DNA of 64,000 bases from Lederbergia citrea. Its GTDB lineage: Bacteria; Bacillota; Bacilli; Bacillales; Bacillaceae_C. Position 1 is the stretch's first letter, and each line of letters begins with the position of its first letter. Made by a program: the position numbers and the translations under genes. Under the pieces are notes generated by a model. It had not been told where the DNA came from, ran no database searches, and saw nothing but the letters and a program-made list of their open reading frames with translations. Shown here in pieces: positions 57,367 through 64,000 of this stretch. The DNA is taken from positions 558,001 to 622,000 of the forward strand of contig NZ_JAGYPH010000001.1 in the NCBI RefSeq assembly GCF_018343525.1. The letters are read 5' to 3'.

Positions 57367-57962
57367 TGAATATAGATCACTCGCTTCCGCTGGAGTATAG
57401 TACAGAGCAAAATAAATTGAATATTTTAGGTTTCTGGATTTTTCTCGGAGCCGAAATTATGTTGTTTGCAACACTTTTTGCAACTTATTTCACATTAGTC
57501 GATCGTACCGGTAATGGGCCTTCTGGAGCGGAAATTTTTGAAATTACACCAGTGCTGATTGAAACGTTTGTACTGTTAACAAGTAGTTTTACAATCGGTC
57601 TCGGGGTTCATGCAATGCGCATTGGTAATAAGAAGGCAATGATGACATTCTTTGCAATTACATTACTACTTGGTCTTACATTTTTAGGAGTTGAGATATA
57701 TGAGTTTGCACATTATGTTCATATTGGGGCAGGACTGCAAACAAGTGCTTTCACGGCCGTCCTTTTAACAACTTTAGGTACACATGGAGCACACGTGACA
57801 CTTGGATTATTCTGGGGATTATTTATCATCCTACAAGTAAAAAAACGCGGTTTAACACCAGAAACAGCTAATAAATCATTCATATTTTCATTATACTGGC
57901 ATTTTTTAGATGTCGTTTGGATCTTTATTTTCAGCTTCGTCTATTTGAAAGGAATGATGTAA
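57366..57962 (+). CDS. qoxC: QoxC, quinol oxidase subunit III
   Basis: 198 residues, five TM helices with the subunit III pattern (FWIFLGAEIMLFATLFATYF, HVTLGLFWG, YWHFLDVVWIFIF). Its ATG overlaps the qoxB stop (TAATG), so the two are translationally coupled. Confidence 0.95.
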   Translation: MNIDHSLPLEYSTEQNKLNILGFWIFLGAEIMLFATLFATYFTLVDRTGNGPSGAEIFEITPVLIETFVLLTSSFTIGLGVHAMRIGNKKAMMTFFAITLLLGLTFLGVEIYEFAHYVHIGAGLQTSAFTAVLLTTLGTHGAHVTLGLFWGLFIILQVKKRGLTPETANKSFIFSLYWHFLDVVWIFIFSFVYLKGMM

Positions 57963-57963
57963 T

Positions 57964-58245
57964 ATGAGCAAATTATTTCCGCGTAAGCAAGTAATGGGGT
58001 TTATCTTTTCGTTAATTCTTACTGCCGTTGCTCTCGCTGTTTATTTTTTCAATATGTCATTTGTAGTGGGGATGACGATACTTCTAGTTACAGCATTCGT
58101 GCAGGCAGCCGTTCAGCTTGTTGTCTTTATGCATGCTGGTGAAACTAGTGATAAAGGTTCCATTTATACGAATATCTATTATGGATTTGCTATAGCACTA
58201 TGTACAATCTTCGGTACATTGCTCATTTTAATCTGGGATATGTAG
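57964..58245 (+). CDS. qoxD: QoxD, quinol oxidase subunit IV
   Basis: 93 residues, three TM helices: GFIFSLILTAVALAVYF, VGMTILLVTAFVQAAVQLVVFMH and the last C-terminal helix. It starts 1 nt after the qoxC stop. It closes the operon. Confidence 0.93.
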   Translation: MSKLFPRKQVMGFIFSLILTAVALAVYFFNMSFVVGMTILLVTAFVQAAVQLVVFMHAGETSDKGSIYTNIYYGFAIALCTIFGTLLILIWDM

Positions 58246-58248
58246 CAC

Positions 58249-58285
58249 AACAAAGGAGCGTCAAAATGACGCTCCTTTGTTTTTA
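58249..58285 (+). terminator. Terminator of the qox operon
   Basis: ACAAAGGAGCGTCA and its complement form a perfect 14-bp stem with a small loop and five T residues. Confidence 0.93.
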
Positions 58286-58349
58286 TAAGCATCTAACTGT
58301 AAATACTAAGAATACTGCTTGAAAAAATTCCGAGAAGAGAAAACTCTGC

Positions 58350-58583
58350 TCATTGGGTGAGCTTTATTCCTTTTGCAGTTTTTTCCTGCATTTCTTCTGT
58401 TGCTACAAAAAATACACCCATCAAAAAGATAAAAATAGCCCCCATAACTGTTCCAATTCCTATACTAGTCATCATAATGTAACCACTTACAAAAAAACCG
58501 TATAAGAAAGTAACAATACCAATTGTAATTAATGTCAAACCAATATACTGTACAGCATTAAGTAATCTTAAATTAGTTTTCAT
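58350..58583 (-). CDS. Small two-TM hypothetical protein
   Basis: 77 residues with two TM helices (about 12-31 and 38-60) and a short charged C-terminal tail. GGGGAG precedes the ATG. I do not recognise the family. Convergent with qoxD. Confidence 0.7.
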   Translation of the reverse strand: MKTNLRLLNAVQYIGLTLITIGIVTFLYGFFVSGYIMMTSIGIGTVMGAIFIFLMGVFFVATEEMQEKTAKGIKLTQ

Positions 58584-58729
58584 TTACTGGCTCCCCTTTT
58601 TTATTTATTATTTATCTTGTTCACAGAACTGTCAATTGTTTTTGACGATTTTCGTACTTTTTTTGTATTCGACGAATCGCGAGTAACAATGGGGAGCCAG
58701 TATAATATTTTTTGGTTAGCGGAATTAAC

Positions 58730-59008
58730 TTAACTTTGTTTAATCCCGAATCTTTTTTCATTCCTCATTCGAGCCCGTTCCGCCTCAACCTCTCGATTGC
58801 GGGAAGGAGCAGAAGTTTCTAGAGAGTTAAAGAGATTACGTGTAATTTTTGCTACTTCTTTAACGGCATGATTAAAATTGTCCTCATTTATTTTTGCAGG
58901 TTTATTGAATCCGGTGACCTTTCGTACATATTGAAGGGATGCTGCATAAATTTCATCATCAGTTGCAGGAGGGTCAAAGTTAAATAAAGTTTTAATATTT
59001 CGACACAT
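58730..59008 (-). CDS. DUF2277 protein
   Basis: 92 residues. CRNIKTLFNFDPPATDDEIYAASLQYVRKVTGFNKPA at the start is the DUF2277 core; the C-terminal tail is Arg/Glu-rich. Function unknown; common in bacteria. Start after AAGGAG. Confidence 0.88.
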   Translation of the reverse strand: MCRNIKTLFNFDPPATDDEIYAASLQYVRKVTGFNKPAKINEDNFNHAVKEVAKITRNLFNSLETSAPSRNREVEAERARMRNEKRFGIKQS

Positions 59009-59532
59009 ATCGTACTCCTTGTAATGGTTTTCCCCGATTGTATCACATTCCTTTCTTACTTATTGTTTTATGAGTGGTGTTTTACTGTACTGATTTCCTG
59101 ATTGCAAAGTTGCCTACAACAAGCTTCATCCTATTATAAGAAAGCAAGTTACTAATTATAAGCATTTTGTTCAAGCTATAAAACATATGCGGGAGTTCAA
59201 GAAAAACAATAATGGATATTAAAACAACGGATCATTAAACATCGGAAGTTAATTCCGATATTTTTATGCTTAAATTTATTACGCTAATTAGTATTTTAAT
59301 TTCAAACTGCTATATAAAGATGAAAAGAAAACAAATGTTTAGATTTCATGGATTACTCAAAAATAGGCATTGTAATTAGGGGCAATACCTAATCAACATT
59401 CATAAGTTGTTGGGGAGAGTATCACAAGAAAAGGTGGATTCATTGCCTATTATATGTAGTATTTCCGAACTGGTTGTATAGTTTCCCCTTCATGTTCCTG
59501 GCACATCTAATTAATTTGTGGAGGTGACAAGA
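59009..59532. other. Upstream region of the RiPP cluster
   Basis: The segment from about 59130 repeats, with changes, at 59949-60288. It contains a decayed version of the short ORF found at 59949 (about 59140-59222), the hairpin at 59241, and an AT-rich stretch that must hold the promoter of the first precursor. I cannot pick out a clear -35/-10. Confidence 0.6.
59241..59265 (+). terminator. Hairpin in unit A
   Basis: ATCGGAA and TTCCGAT pair around a 5-nt loop, followed by ATTTTT. The same element is at 60060-60086 in unit B. Confidence 0.65.
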
Positions 59533-59778
59533 ATGAATAATTTTCATAACGAACTTCAAATGTTAAATGTTGACGATTTTCAAACGAGTGAGGCAGTTCC
59601 TTGGGATCAAACCCAGTCCTATGATGATTCAAATCGACAATTTGGTTTAATTGGTGGCTGTTATGGTTTTTATAGTTGTTATAGCTGTTTTAACTGCTTT
59701 AGTTGTTTTCGCTGTGGTGGTTGTGGGCGATGCGGAGGTTGTGGCCGCTGTGGCCGTTGTGGCCGTTGTGGTGTTTAA
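59533..59778 (+). CDS. TOMM RiPP precursor A (heterocycloanthracin/sonorensin family)
   Basis: About 81 residues. The leader (about 1-42: NNFHNELQMLNVDDFQTSEA, then VPWDQTQS and RQFGLIGG) is followed by a core with 12 cysteines, one nearly every third residue: aromatic spacers first (YS, FN, FS, FR), then GG and GR spacers, ending RCGV. Such cores are cyclised at Cys to thiazoles. ATG follows GGAGGTG by 6 nt; a GTG 15 nt upstream overlaps the site. Confidence 0.9.
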   Translation: MNNFHNELQMLNVDDFQTSEAVPWDQTQSYDDSNRQFGLIGGCYGFYSCYSCFNCFSCFRCGGCGRCGGCGRCGRCGRCGV

Positions 59779-59824
59779 TACTAAAGTTTTTCTAGATAAA
59801 GCGTTACCTAAAAAGGAATTACTA

Positions 59825-59855
59825 TCCCTGCATGGTTGGTGCAGGGACTTTTTCT
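59825..59855 (+). terminator. Terminator after precursor A
   Basis: TCCCTGCA and TGCAGGGA pair around a 7-nt loop; tail CTTTTT. Confidence 0.85.
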
Positions 59856-59948
59856 TTTGCTACTCTAGAAAATTATAAAATAATACTTTGTGGATAATTT
59901 CAAGAAAGTGAGTAATCGTCCAGCTCTTCCGCTATAGTTCTTAGACAT

Positions 59949-60041
59949 ATGAAACAAGTTAAACAAGATTATTATTATAAGCCTCTTGTTCAAGCTATGG
60001 GACGGATGCAGGAGTTGAAGAAAAACAATAATGGAAATTAA
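59949..60041 (+). CDS. Short ORF in unit B
   Basis: 30 residues: it starts MKQVKQDYYYKPLVQ and ends in Lys/Asn. There is no clear ribosome site. A decayed copy lies at about 59140-59222 and a related start (MKQVEKHR) at 60593. It may be a remnant of a longer gene carried in the duplication, or a small peptide. Not recognised. Confidence 0.35.
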   Translation: MKQVKQDYYYKPLVQAMGRMQELKKNNNGN

Positions 60042-60059
60042 AACAATGGATCATTAAAT

Positions 60060-60086
60060 ATCGGAAGTTCATTCCGATGTTTTTTT
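60060..60086 (+). terminator. Hairpin in unit B
   Basis: ATCGGAA and TTCCGAT around a 5-nt loop, then G and seven T. It follows the short ORF at 59949 and precedes the precursor B promoter region. Confidence 0.75.
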
Positions 60087-60288
60087 GCTTGAACAATAAT
60101 TAGGAATACTCATAAAAATAGGCATTACTATTAGTGCAATATGTAACCAACATTCATAAGTTATTGGTGAGAGTATCCGAAGAAAAGGTGGATTCATCGC
60201 CTTTATTTGTAGTATTTCCAAGTTAACTTGTATTGTTTCCCCATCATGTTCCCGGAAGTTATAGTTATTTTTTGTGGAGGTGACAAGT

Positions 60289-60498
60289 GTGAAAAATTTT
60301 CATAGCGAACTTCAAGTGTTGGATGTTGGCGATTTTCAGACGAGTGAGGCAGTTAATTGGGATCAAACTCAGTCCGATGGCGCTTCAGATCGACAAATTG
60401 GATTAATTGGCGTCTGCTTTGGTTGTTTTGGTTGCTTTGGTTGCTTTCGCTGTGGCGGTTGTGGGCGCTGCGGGCGTTGTGGACGCTGCGGGTTTTAA
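60289..60498 (+). CDS. TOMM RiPP precursor B
   Basis: About 69 residues from a GTG that follows GGAGGTG by 6 nt. Leader NFHSELQVLDVGDFQTSEA and the block WDQTQS, RQIGLIG are nearly the same as in precursor A. The core has nine cysteines with FG, FR, GG and GR spacers and ends CGF. It is shorter than A by four repeats and lacks Tyr, Ser and Asn spacers. Both precursors would be processed by the same enzymes. Confidence 0.88.
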   Translation: MKNFHSELQVLDVGDFQTSEAVNWDQTQSDGASDRQIGLIGVCFGCFGCFGCFRCGGCGRCGRCGRCGF

Positions 60499-60544
60499 TC
60501 GTATTGTTTTTCTAGATAAAATGTTACCTATAGAGAAAATTATT

Positions 60545-60574
60545 GTCCCTGCATTGGTTAGTGCAGGGACTTTT
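60545..60574 (+). terminator. Terminator after precursor B
   Basis: GTCCCTGCA and TGCAGGGAC pair perfectly around an 8-nt loop; tail TTTT. It separates the precursors from the biosynthetic genes; read-through would make a smaller amount of enzyme mRNA. Confidence 0.88.
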
Positions 60575-60592
60575 CCCTTTTTGATTAGACAT

Positions 60593-60661
60593 ATGAAACA
60601 AGTTGAGAAACATAGAATGATAGTGAAAGTGATGAAACGATTTCATAACGGTGATGGCTAA
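60593..60661 (+). CDS. Possible short ORF before the maturation gene
   Basis: 22 residues starting MKQVEKHRMIVKV. No ribosome site is clear. The stop overlaps the ribosome site of the next gene (TAAGGAGG), and the first four codons match the short ORF at 59949. It may couple translation to the downstream gene or be a relic. Confidence 0.3.
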   Translation: MKQVEKHRMIVKVMKRFHNGDG

Positions 60662-60672
60662 GGAGGAGTGAG

Positions 60673-62631
60673 ATGACAAATTTAACCCCTAAAATGCGGC
60701 TAAAAGTAAAAAGGGATACATCATATCTCCCTGATACAAACAGCGGTGTGTATTTTCGAAACAATATAAGTTCATTTCGAATGGAAGGACATAAGATTGA
60801 TCAATGGGTTGAAAAGCTGTTACCGATGTTTAACGGACAGTTTACATTAGGAGATTTAACGGAAGGGTTGCCAGATCCATATCGAAATCGAGTTTATCAA
60901 ATTGCTGAGGTGCTTTATCGGAATGAGTTTGTTCGGGATATGAGCCAAGATCTTCCACATCAATTGGATGATCATATTCTTAAAATGTATGCTCCCCAAA
61001 TTGAATTTCTCGAAAGTTTCGGCGATTCAGCTGCTTGTCGTTTTCAAGCCTATCGTCGGGCAAAAGTATTGGCTGTTGGCTCCGGTCCTTTTTTTGTTTC
61101 GTTAGTTTCTTCATTAATTGAATCGGGATTGCCGAAGATAAATATGTTCATTACGGACTCGATAGTGACCAATAGGGAGAGGGTGGAGGAACTCGTTGCA
61201 CGCGCCCGTAAAGCAGACAAAGAGGTGATGGTACAGGAGGTCAGCCTGCAGAAGAAAGAGGAATGCTCATGGAGGGAAATTATTCAACCTTTTGAATCAG
61301 TTTTATATGTTTCACAGGAGGGAGATATAGATGAACTGCGTCTTCTTCATACAGTTTGTAGGGAAGAAAACAAGTTATTTCTCCCTGCTTTATGTATACA
61401 AGGGGTGGGGCTTGCGGGTCCTATCGTGCATCCGGACTCTACGGGTTGTTGGGAATCTGCGTGGAGGCGCATGCACCGAACTACACTATCCAAAGGAAAA
61501 CAGTTTTCTTCCTTCTCTCCCATAGCTGGGGCATTGTTAGCAAACATCATCTCCTTTGAATTATTTAAAGAGATTACAAGTGTGGATGAAGCTAAGTCAA
61601 GAAACCATTTCTATTTGCTTGATCTTCATACACTGGAAGGAAACTGGCATTCGTTTTTGCCTCATCCATTAGCGGAAGGACGTATGTCTACCGAATGGGT
61701 AAGTGACTTGGATTTACTTCCCGAACTAAGTTTAAATAAAGATGTGTCGAGTAAATTATTACTCCACCTCAGCCAGTTGACATCGAAGGAATCTGGAATT
61801 TTTCACATTTTTGAAGAGGGGGATTTAAAGCAGCTGCCTTTAGCTCAATGCCGCGTACAGGCCGTCGACATATTATCGGAAGGACCCGCGGAACTGTTGC
61901 CAGACATTGTTTGTAATGGTTTGACACATGAGGAAGTCCGGAGAGAAGCTGGTCTTACAGGTATTGAATCCTATGTATCGCGATCGGTCGATTTGCTCGT
62001 TACGACACTTCCACCATATGGTGAGGAAACGGCTGTTCCAACACATAAATTCGTCGGAGTTGGAGCGGGAGAAACGGTTAGTGAAGGTATTAGTCGCGGA
62101 TTGCAAAGTTGTTTGGAGAAGGTGCTTAACAAACAGGAGATTAATAGAAATAATTTAGTTACACAGGTGCAGTTAGATAAGGTGGATGATGAACATTGTC
62201 GCTTTTATCTTAACGCACTTACTACAATGAAGGGGGCACCTGTGATCGGACTAGGAAGAGAAGTGTCTGGTTTCCCTGTTGTATGGGTTGGTACGAATGA
62301 ACGCTGGTTCGGCAATGTAGGTTTGAATATAACGATGGCGTTGCGAAAAGCATTACAACAGGCACTTATGAATGCCCAAAACAAAGAGGACTATCTATTT
62401 TCCAAAAGTTTGGAGGTTTCTTCTGTTCATCTAGAAGAAAAGGAACCATTGAGCCTTGTCATTCCTTCCTTAGATATTACAACCCAATCCTCGATTTTAC
62501 AGTCAGCTATAAAAAATTTAAAACAGCAACAAAAACAACTCTTAGTCTTCGATTTAACATTGGAACCATTTTTGAAAGAGGGACTCGCAGGGGTGTTCGG
62601 TGTGTTAATACGAGAGGAGGGTTCTAGTTGA
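60673..62631 (+). CDS. Ocin-ThiF-like TOMM maturation protein (F protein, leader-binding)
   Basis: 652 residues. The N-terminus (about 1-95) resembles the PqqD-like RiPP recognition element that grips leader peptides (SSFRMEGHKIDQWVEKLLPMFNGQ, LTLGDL). A ThiF/E1-like fold follows (AKVLAVGSGPFFVSLVSSLIESG; ~135-340) without the Cys of true E1 enzymes. The C-terminal ~250 residues are specific. In heterocycloanthracin clusters this protein is needed for azoline formation by the cyclodehydratase. AAGGAGGAG precedes the ATG. Confidence 0.88.
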   Translation: MTNLTPKMRLKVKRDTSYLPDTNSGVYFRNNISSFRMEGHKIDQWVEKLLPMFNGQFTLGDLTEGLPDPYRNRVYQIAEVLYRNEFVRDMSQDLPHQLDDHILKMYAPQIEFLESFGDSAACRFQAYRRAKVLAVGSGPFFVSLVSSLIESGLPKINMFITDSIVTNRERVEELVARARKADKEVMVQEVSLQKKEECSWREIIQPFESVLYVSQEGDIDELRLLHTVCREENKLFLPALCIQGVGLAGPIVHPDSTGCWESAWRRMHRTTLSKGKQFSSFSPIAGALLANIISFELFKEITSVDEAKSRNHFYLLDLHTLEGNWHSFLPHPLAEGRMSTEWVSDLDLLPELSLNKDVSSKLLLHLSQLTSKESGIFHIFEEGDLKQLPLAQCRVQAVDILSEGPAELLPDIVCNGLTHEEVRREAGLTGIESYVSRSVDLLVTTLPPYGEETAVPTHKFVGVGAGETVSEGISRGLQSCLEKVLNKQEINRNNLVTQVQLDKVDDEHCRFYLNALTTMKGAPVIGLGREVSGFPVVWVGTNERWFGNVGLNITMALRKALQQALMNAQNKEDYLFSKSLEVSSVHLEEKEPLSLVIPSLDITTQSSILQSAIKNLKQQQKQLLVFDLTLEPFLKEGLAGVFGVLIREEGSS

Positions 62632-64000
62632 GGAATGCCGTGGTCGTTATCGGAGAAGGGGTGCTGGCGGACCTCGTTTGCAGTAAACTGTCCGCATCAT
62701 ATGAGCTCATTCGCCGCGCCGATCTCGAGGATGGAATACCGGAAACGACAGGTTTGGTTCTAGTATTACACGATTACATCAATCTTGCCATTCATCAAAA
62801 AATGGAAAAACATTTGCGAACAACAGGAATCCCCTGGCTGCGAGGCTTCGTTTCATTTGGTGAAGGTGTCGTAGGACCACTGGTTCGTCAAGGGACTCAC
62901 GGCTGCTCTCAATGTGCTGACATGCGCCGTCTGATGGCCGGACGAGACCGTGAAGAGATGTGGGAGATGATACAGAAAACTGCAGCCCACTGTGAAATGC
63001 AGAGAGATGTTTGGGCATCGCGCACTGGACTGTTGCATATGGCCTTTCATTTTACTGCAGAGGTTAATCGTGTTTTAGAAGGGGGGCAGCCAAATTCTGA
63101 AGGCCAGGTATTATTAATTAATCTTAAAACACTAAATAGTTCATGGCATTCCTTCCTACCCGATCCGTTATGTAAAACTTGCAGTCAATTACCCAATGAT
63201 TCACCGGAAGCCGCTCGAATTACTCTGCAACCTAGTCCGAAAATCAGTCCCGACAGTTTCCGCTGCCGTTCAATAGTTGATCTAAATAAGATTTTAAGAA
63301 AAGAATATTTAGATCATAAGACTGGCTTTTTAAATGAAAAGGTTTATGATCTCGTGCCGCCATTTGCCGATGTAATTGTCAATCTCCCGTTGTTCTCTGG
63401 GGATGAGGGAACAGCGGGACGCACGCATTCATACACTGTAAGCGAATCAACAGCCATTTTGGAGGGGTTAGAGAGGTACTGCGGTATGTCTCCACACGGT
63501 AAAAGGACAGTCGTTCATGATAGTTACAGAAATTTAAAAGATATAGCACTCAATCCTATCAATGTTGGCGTCCATGCAAATGAACAATACGCTCAGCCCA
63601 ATTTTCCGTTCAAACCGTTCAACCCTGATCGCCCTATCAATTGGGTTTGGGGATATTCGTTTTTGCAAGAAAACCCGATCCTCGTTCCTGAATTGCTTGC
63701 TTATTACAGTTTGGGCTGCGGAGAGGGATTTGTTTATGAAACCTCCAATGGATGTGCGTTAGGGGGAAGTCTAGAGGAGGCTATTTTCTACGGTATTATG
63801 GAGGTAGTTGAGCGTGATTCGTTCTTATTGACTTGGTATGCAGAGCTGCCACTTCCGCGTCTTGATCCTTATTCTACTAACGACCAAGAATTGCCATTAA
63901 TGATTGAACGTGTCCGAGCGGTGGGCGGATATGATCTGCATTTTTATAATTCAACGATGGAGCATGGTATTCCAAGTGTTTTAGCCTTGGCGAAGAATAG
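62628..64000 (+). CDS. TOMM cyclodehydratase, fused E1-like/YcaO protein (3' partial)
   Basis: Open from TTG 62628 to the window end (457 codons); it overlaps the previous gene by 4 nt (TTGA), with GAGAGGAGGG as its ribosome site. The N-terminal ~225 residues carry two zinc-type CxxC pairs (C93/C96 in HGCSQC, C182/C185 in LCKTC) and the phrase SSWHSFLPDP shared with the upstream protein. From ~245 the YcaO domain begins: SYTVSESTAILEGLERY (~268-284) and LEEAIFYGIMEVVERDSFLLTWY. YcaO proteins use ATP to cyclise Cys/Ser/Thr. Confidence 0.92.
   Translation, partial: MRNAVVVIGEGVLADLVCSKLSASYELIRRADLEDGIPETTGLVLVLHDYINLAIHQKMEKHLRTTGIPWLRGFVSFGEGVVGPLVRQGTHGCSQCADMRRLMAGRDREEMWEMIQKTAAHCEMQRDVWASRTGLLHMAFHFTAEVNRVLEGGQPNSEGQVLLINLKTLNSSWHSFLPDPLCKTCSQLPNDSPEAARITLQPSPKISPDSFRCRSIVDLNKILRKEYLDHKTGFLNEKVYDLVPPFADVIVNLPLFSGDEGTAGRTHSYTVSESTAILEGLERYCGMSPHGKRTVVHDSYRNLKDIALNPINVGVHANEQYAQPNFPFKPFNPDRPINWVWGYSFLQENPILVPELLAYYSLGCGEGFVYETSNGCALGGSLEEAIFYGIMEVVERDSFLLTWYAELPLPRLDPYSTNDQELPLMIERVRAVGGYDLHFYNSTMEHGIPSVLALAKN

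Larger units (their letters stand above)
59130..60610 (+). repeat. Tandem duplication of the precursor unit
   Basis: Unit A (about 59130-59860) and unit B (about 59949-60580) match in order: short ORF region with GTTCAAGCTAT, AAGAAAAACAATAATGG, hairpin, then AACATTCATAAGTT, AGAAAAGGTGGATTCAT, TGTAGTATTTCC, ribosome site, precursor gene, TTTTTCTAGATAAA, and a terminator. Precursor starts are 756 bp apart. A third partial copy (GACATATGAAACAAGTT) lies after precursor B. Confidence 0.85.

Noticed and set aside
59720..59775. Short tandem DNA repeats as a CRISPR or minisatellite
   Set aside because: The 9-bp periodicity is the coding repeat Cys-Gly-Arg of the precursor; there are no spacers.
59651..59878. 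Open frame of 75 codons rich in Val/Ala across precursor A
   Set aside because: It is the out-of-frame reading of the Cys-repeat core; the Val/Ala content follows from the TGT/GGC repeats. No ribosome site.
60407..60661. Open frame of 84 codons across precursor B to the maturation gene
   Set aside because: Its first half is the shifted reading of the core and it passes through the terminator. Only its last 22 codons are kept as a doubtful short ORF.

Overview
The window comes from a low-GC Firmicute of the family Bacillaceae. The evidence is strong Shine-Dalgarno sites (AAGGAGG-like) before nearly every gene, frequent TTG and GTG starts, many hairpin-plus-T-tract terminators, and a first 10 kb whose order (resD-resE-sigX-rsiX, FMN riboswitch-ribU, fer, ypbB-recS-ypbD-ypbE-ypbF) follows the Bacillus subtilis chromosome. 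The species cannot be named from the sequence; a Bacillus sensu lato is as far as I can go.

Region by region. 1-10.4 kb is conserved core: the ResDE redox two-component system, the ECF sigma factor SigX with its membrane anti-sigma factor, riboflavin uptake under FMN control, ferredoxin, and the YpbB/RecS helicase operon. 10.6-24.5 kb is mixed housekeeping and accessory: YeeI (YebC family), an alpha/beta hydrolase, two EamA transporters, a DUF2071 protein, an RNase J paralogue, a divergent LysR/MFS pair, DinB, a DsbA-like protein and a PQQ-type beta-propeller dehydrogenase. 24.8-30.5 kb holds aldo-keto reductase genes and three decayed genes (an aldo-keto reductase remnant, a TerC-family gene, a frameshifted CtaG-like gene) around a manganese-catalase-like protein. 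30.6-36.4 kb is a run of small enzymes, including four GNAT acetyltransferases, an isochorismatase-fold hydrolase and a P-loop kinase. 36.5-42.2 kb lies on the minus strand: a YibE/YibF membrane pair, then a response regulator-histidine kinase-lipoprotein operon. 42.4-48.8 kb has a nucleotidyltransferase of the aminoglycoside-adenylyltransferase type, a second isochorismatase-fold hydrolase, a VOC protein, two more aldo-keto reductases, a Gfo/Idh/MocA oxidoreductase and an endonuclease IV-like protein. 48.9-51.4 kb is a PadR regulator with two membrane proteins. 51.5-54.1 kb is a CD3324-type regulator and an ABC exporter, each preceded by a short upstream ORF. 54.4-58.3 kb is the complete qoxABCD cytochrome aa3 quinol oxidase operon.

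The most distinctive system is at the right edge (about 59.1 kb to the end). It is a thiazole/oxazole-modified microcin (TOMM) RiPP cluster of the heterocycloanthracin/sonorensin type. Two tandemly duplicated precursor genes end in cores with a cysteine at nearly every third residue. They are followed by an ocin-ThiF-like leader-binding/maturation protein and the first ~457 codons of a fused E1-like/YcaO cyclodehydratase, which runs off the window. The precursor unit is duplicated together with its flanking hairpins and a short ORF. Each precursor is followed by a terminator, so read-through would set the ratio of precursor to enzyme.

Other regulation readable in the sequence: an ECF-type promoter before sigX, two TGTGA-N6-TCACA boxes flanking the qox promoter, a perfect CcpA cre site before an aldo-keto reductase, inverted repeats between lysR and its MFS neighbour and around the padR locus, and upstream ORF/hairpin modules before the CD3324 and ABC genes.
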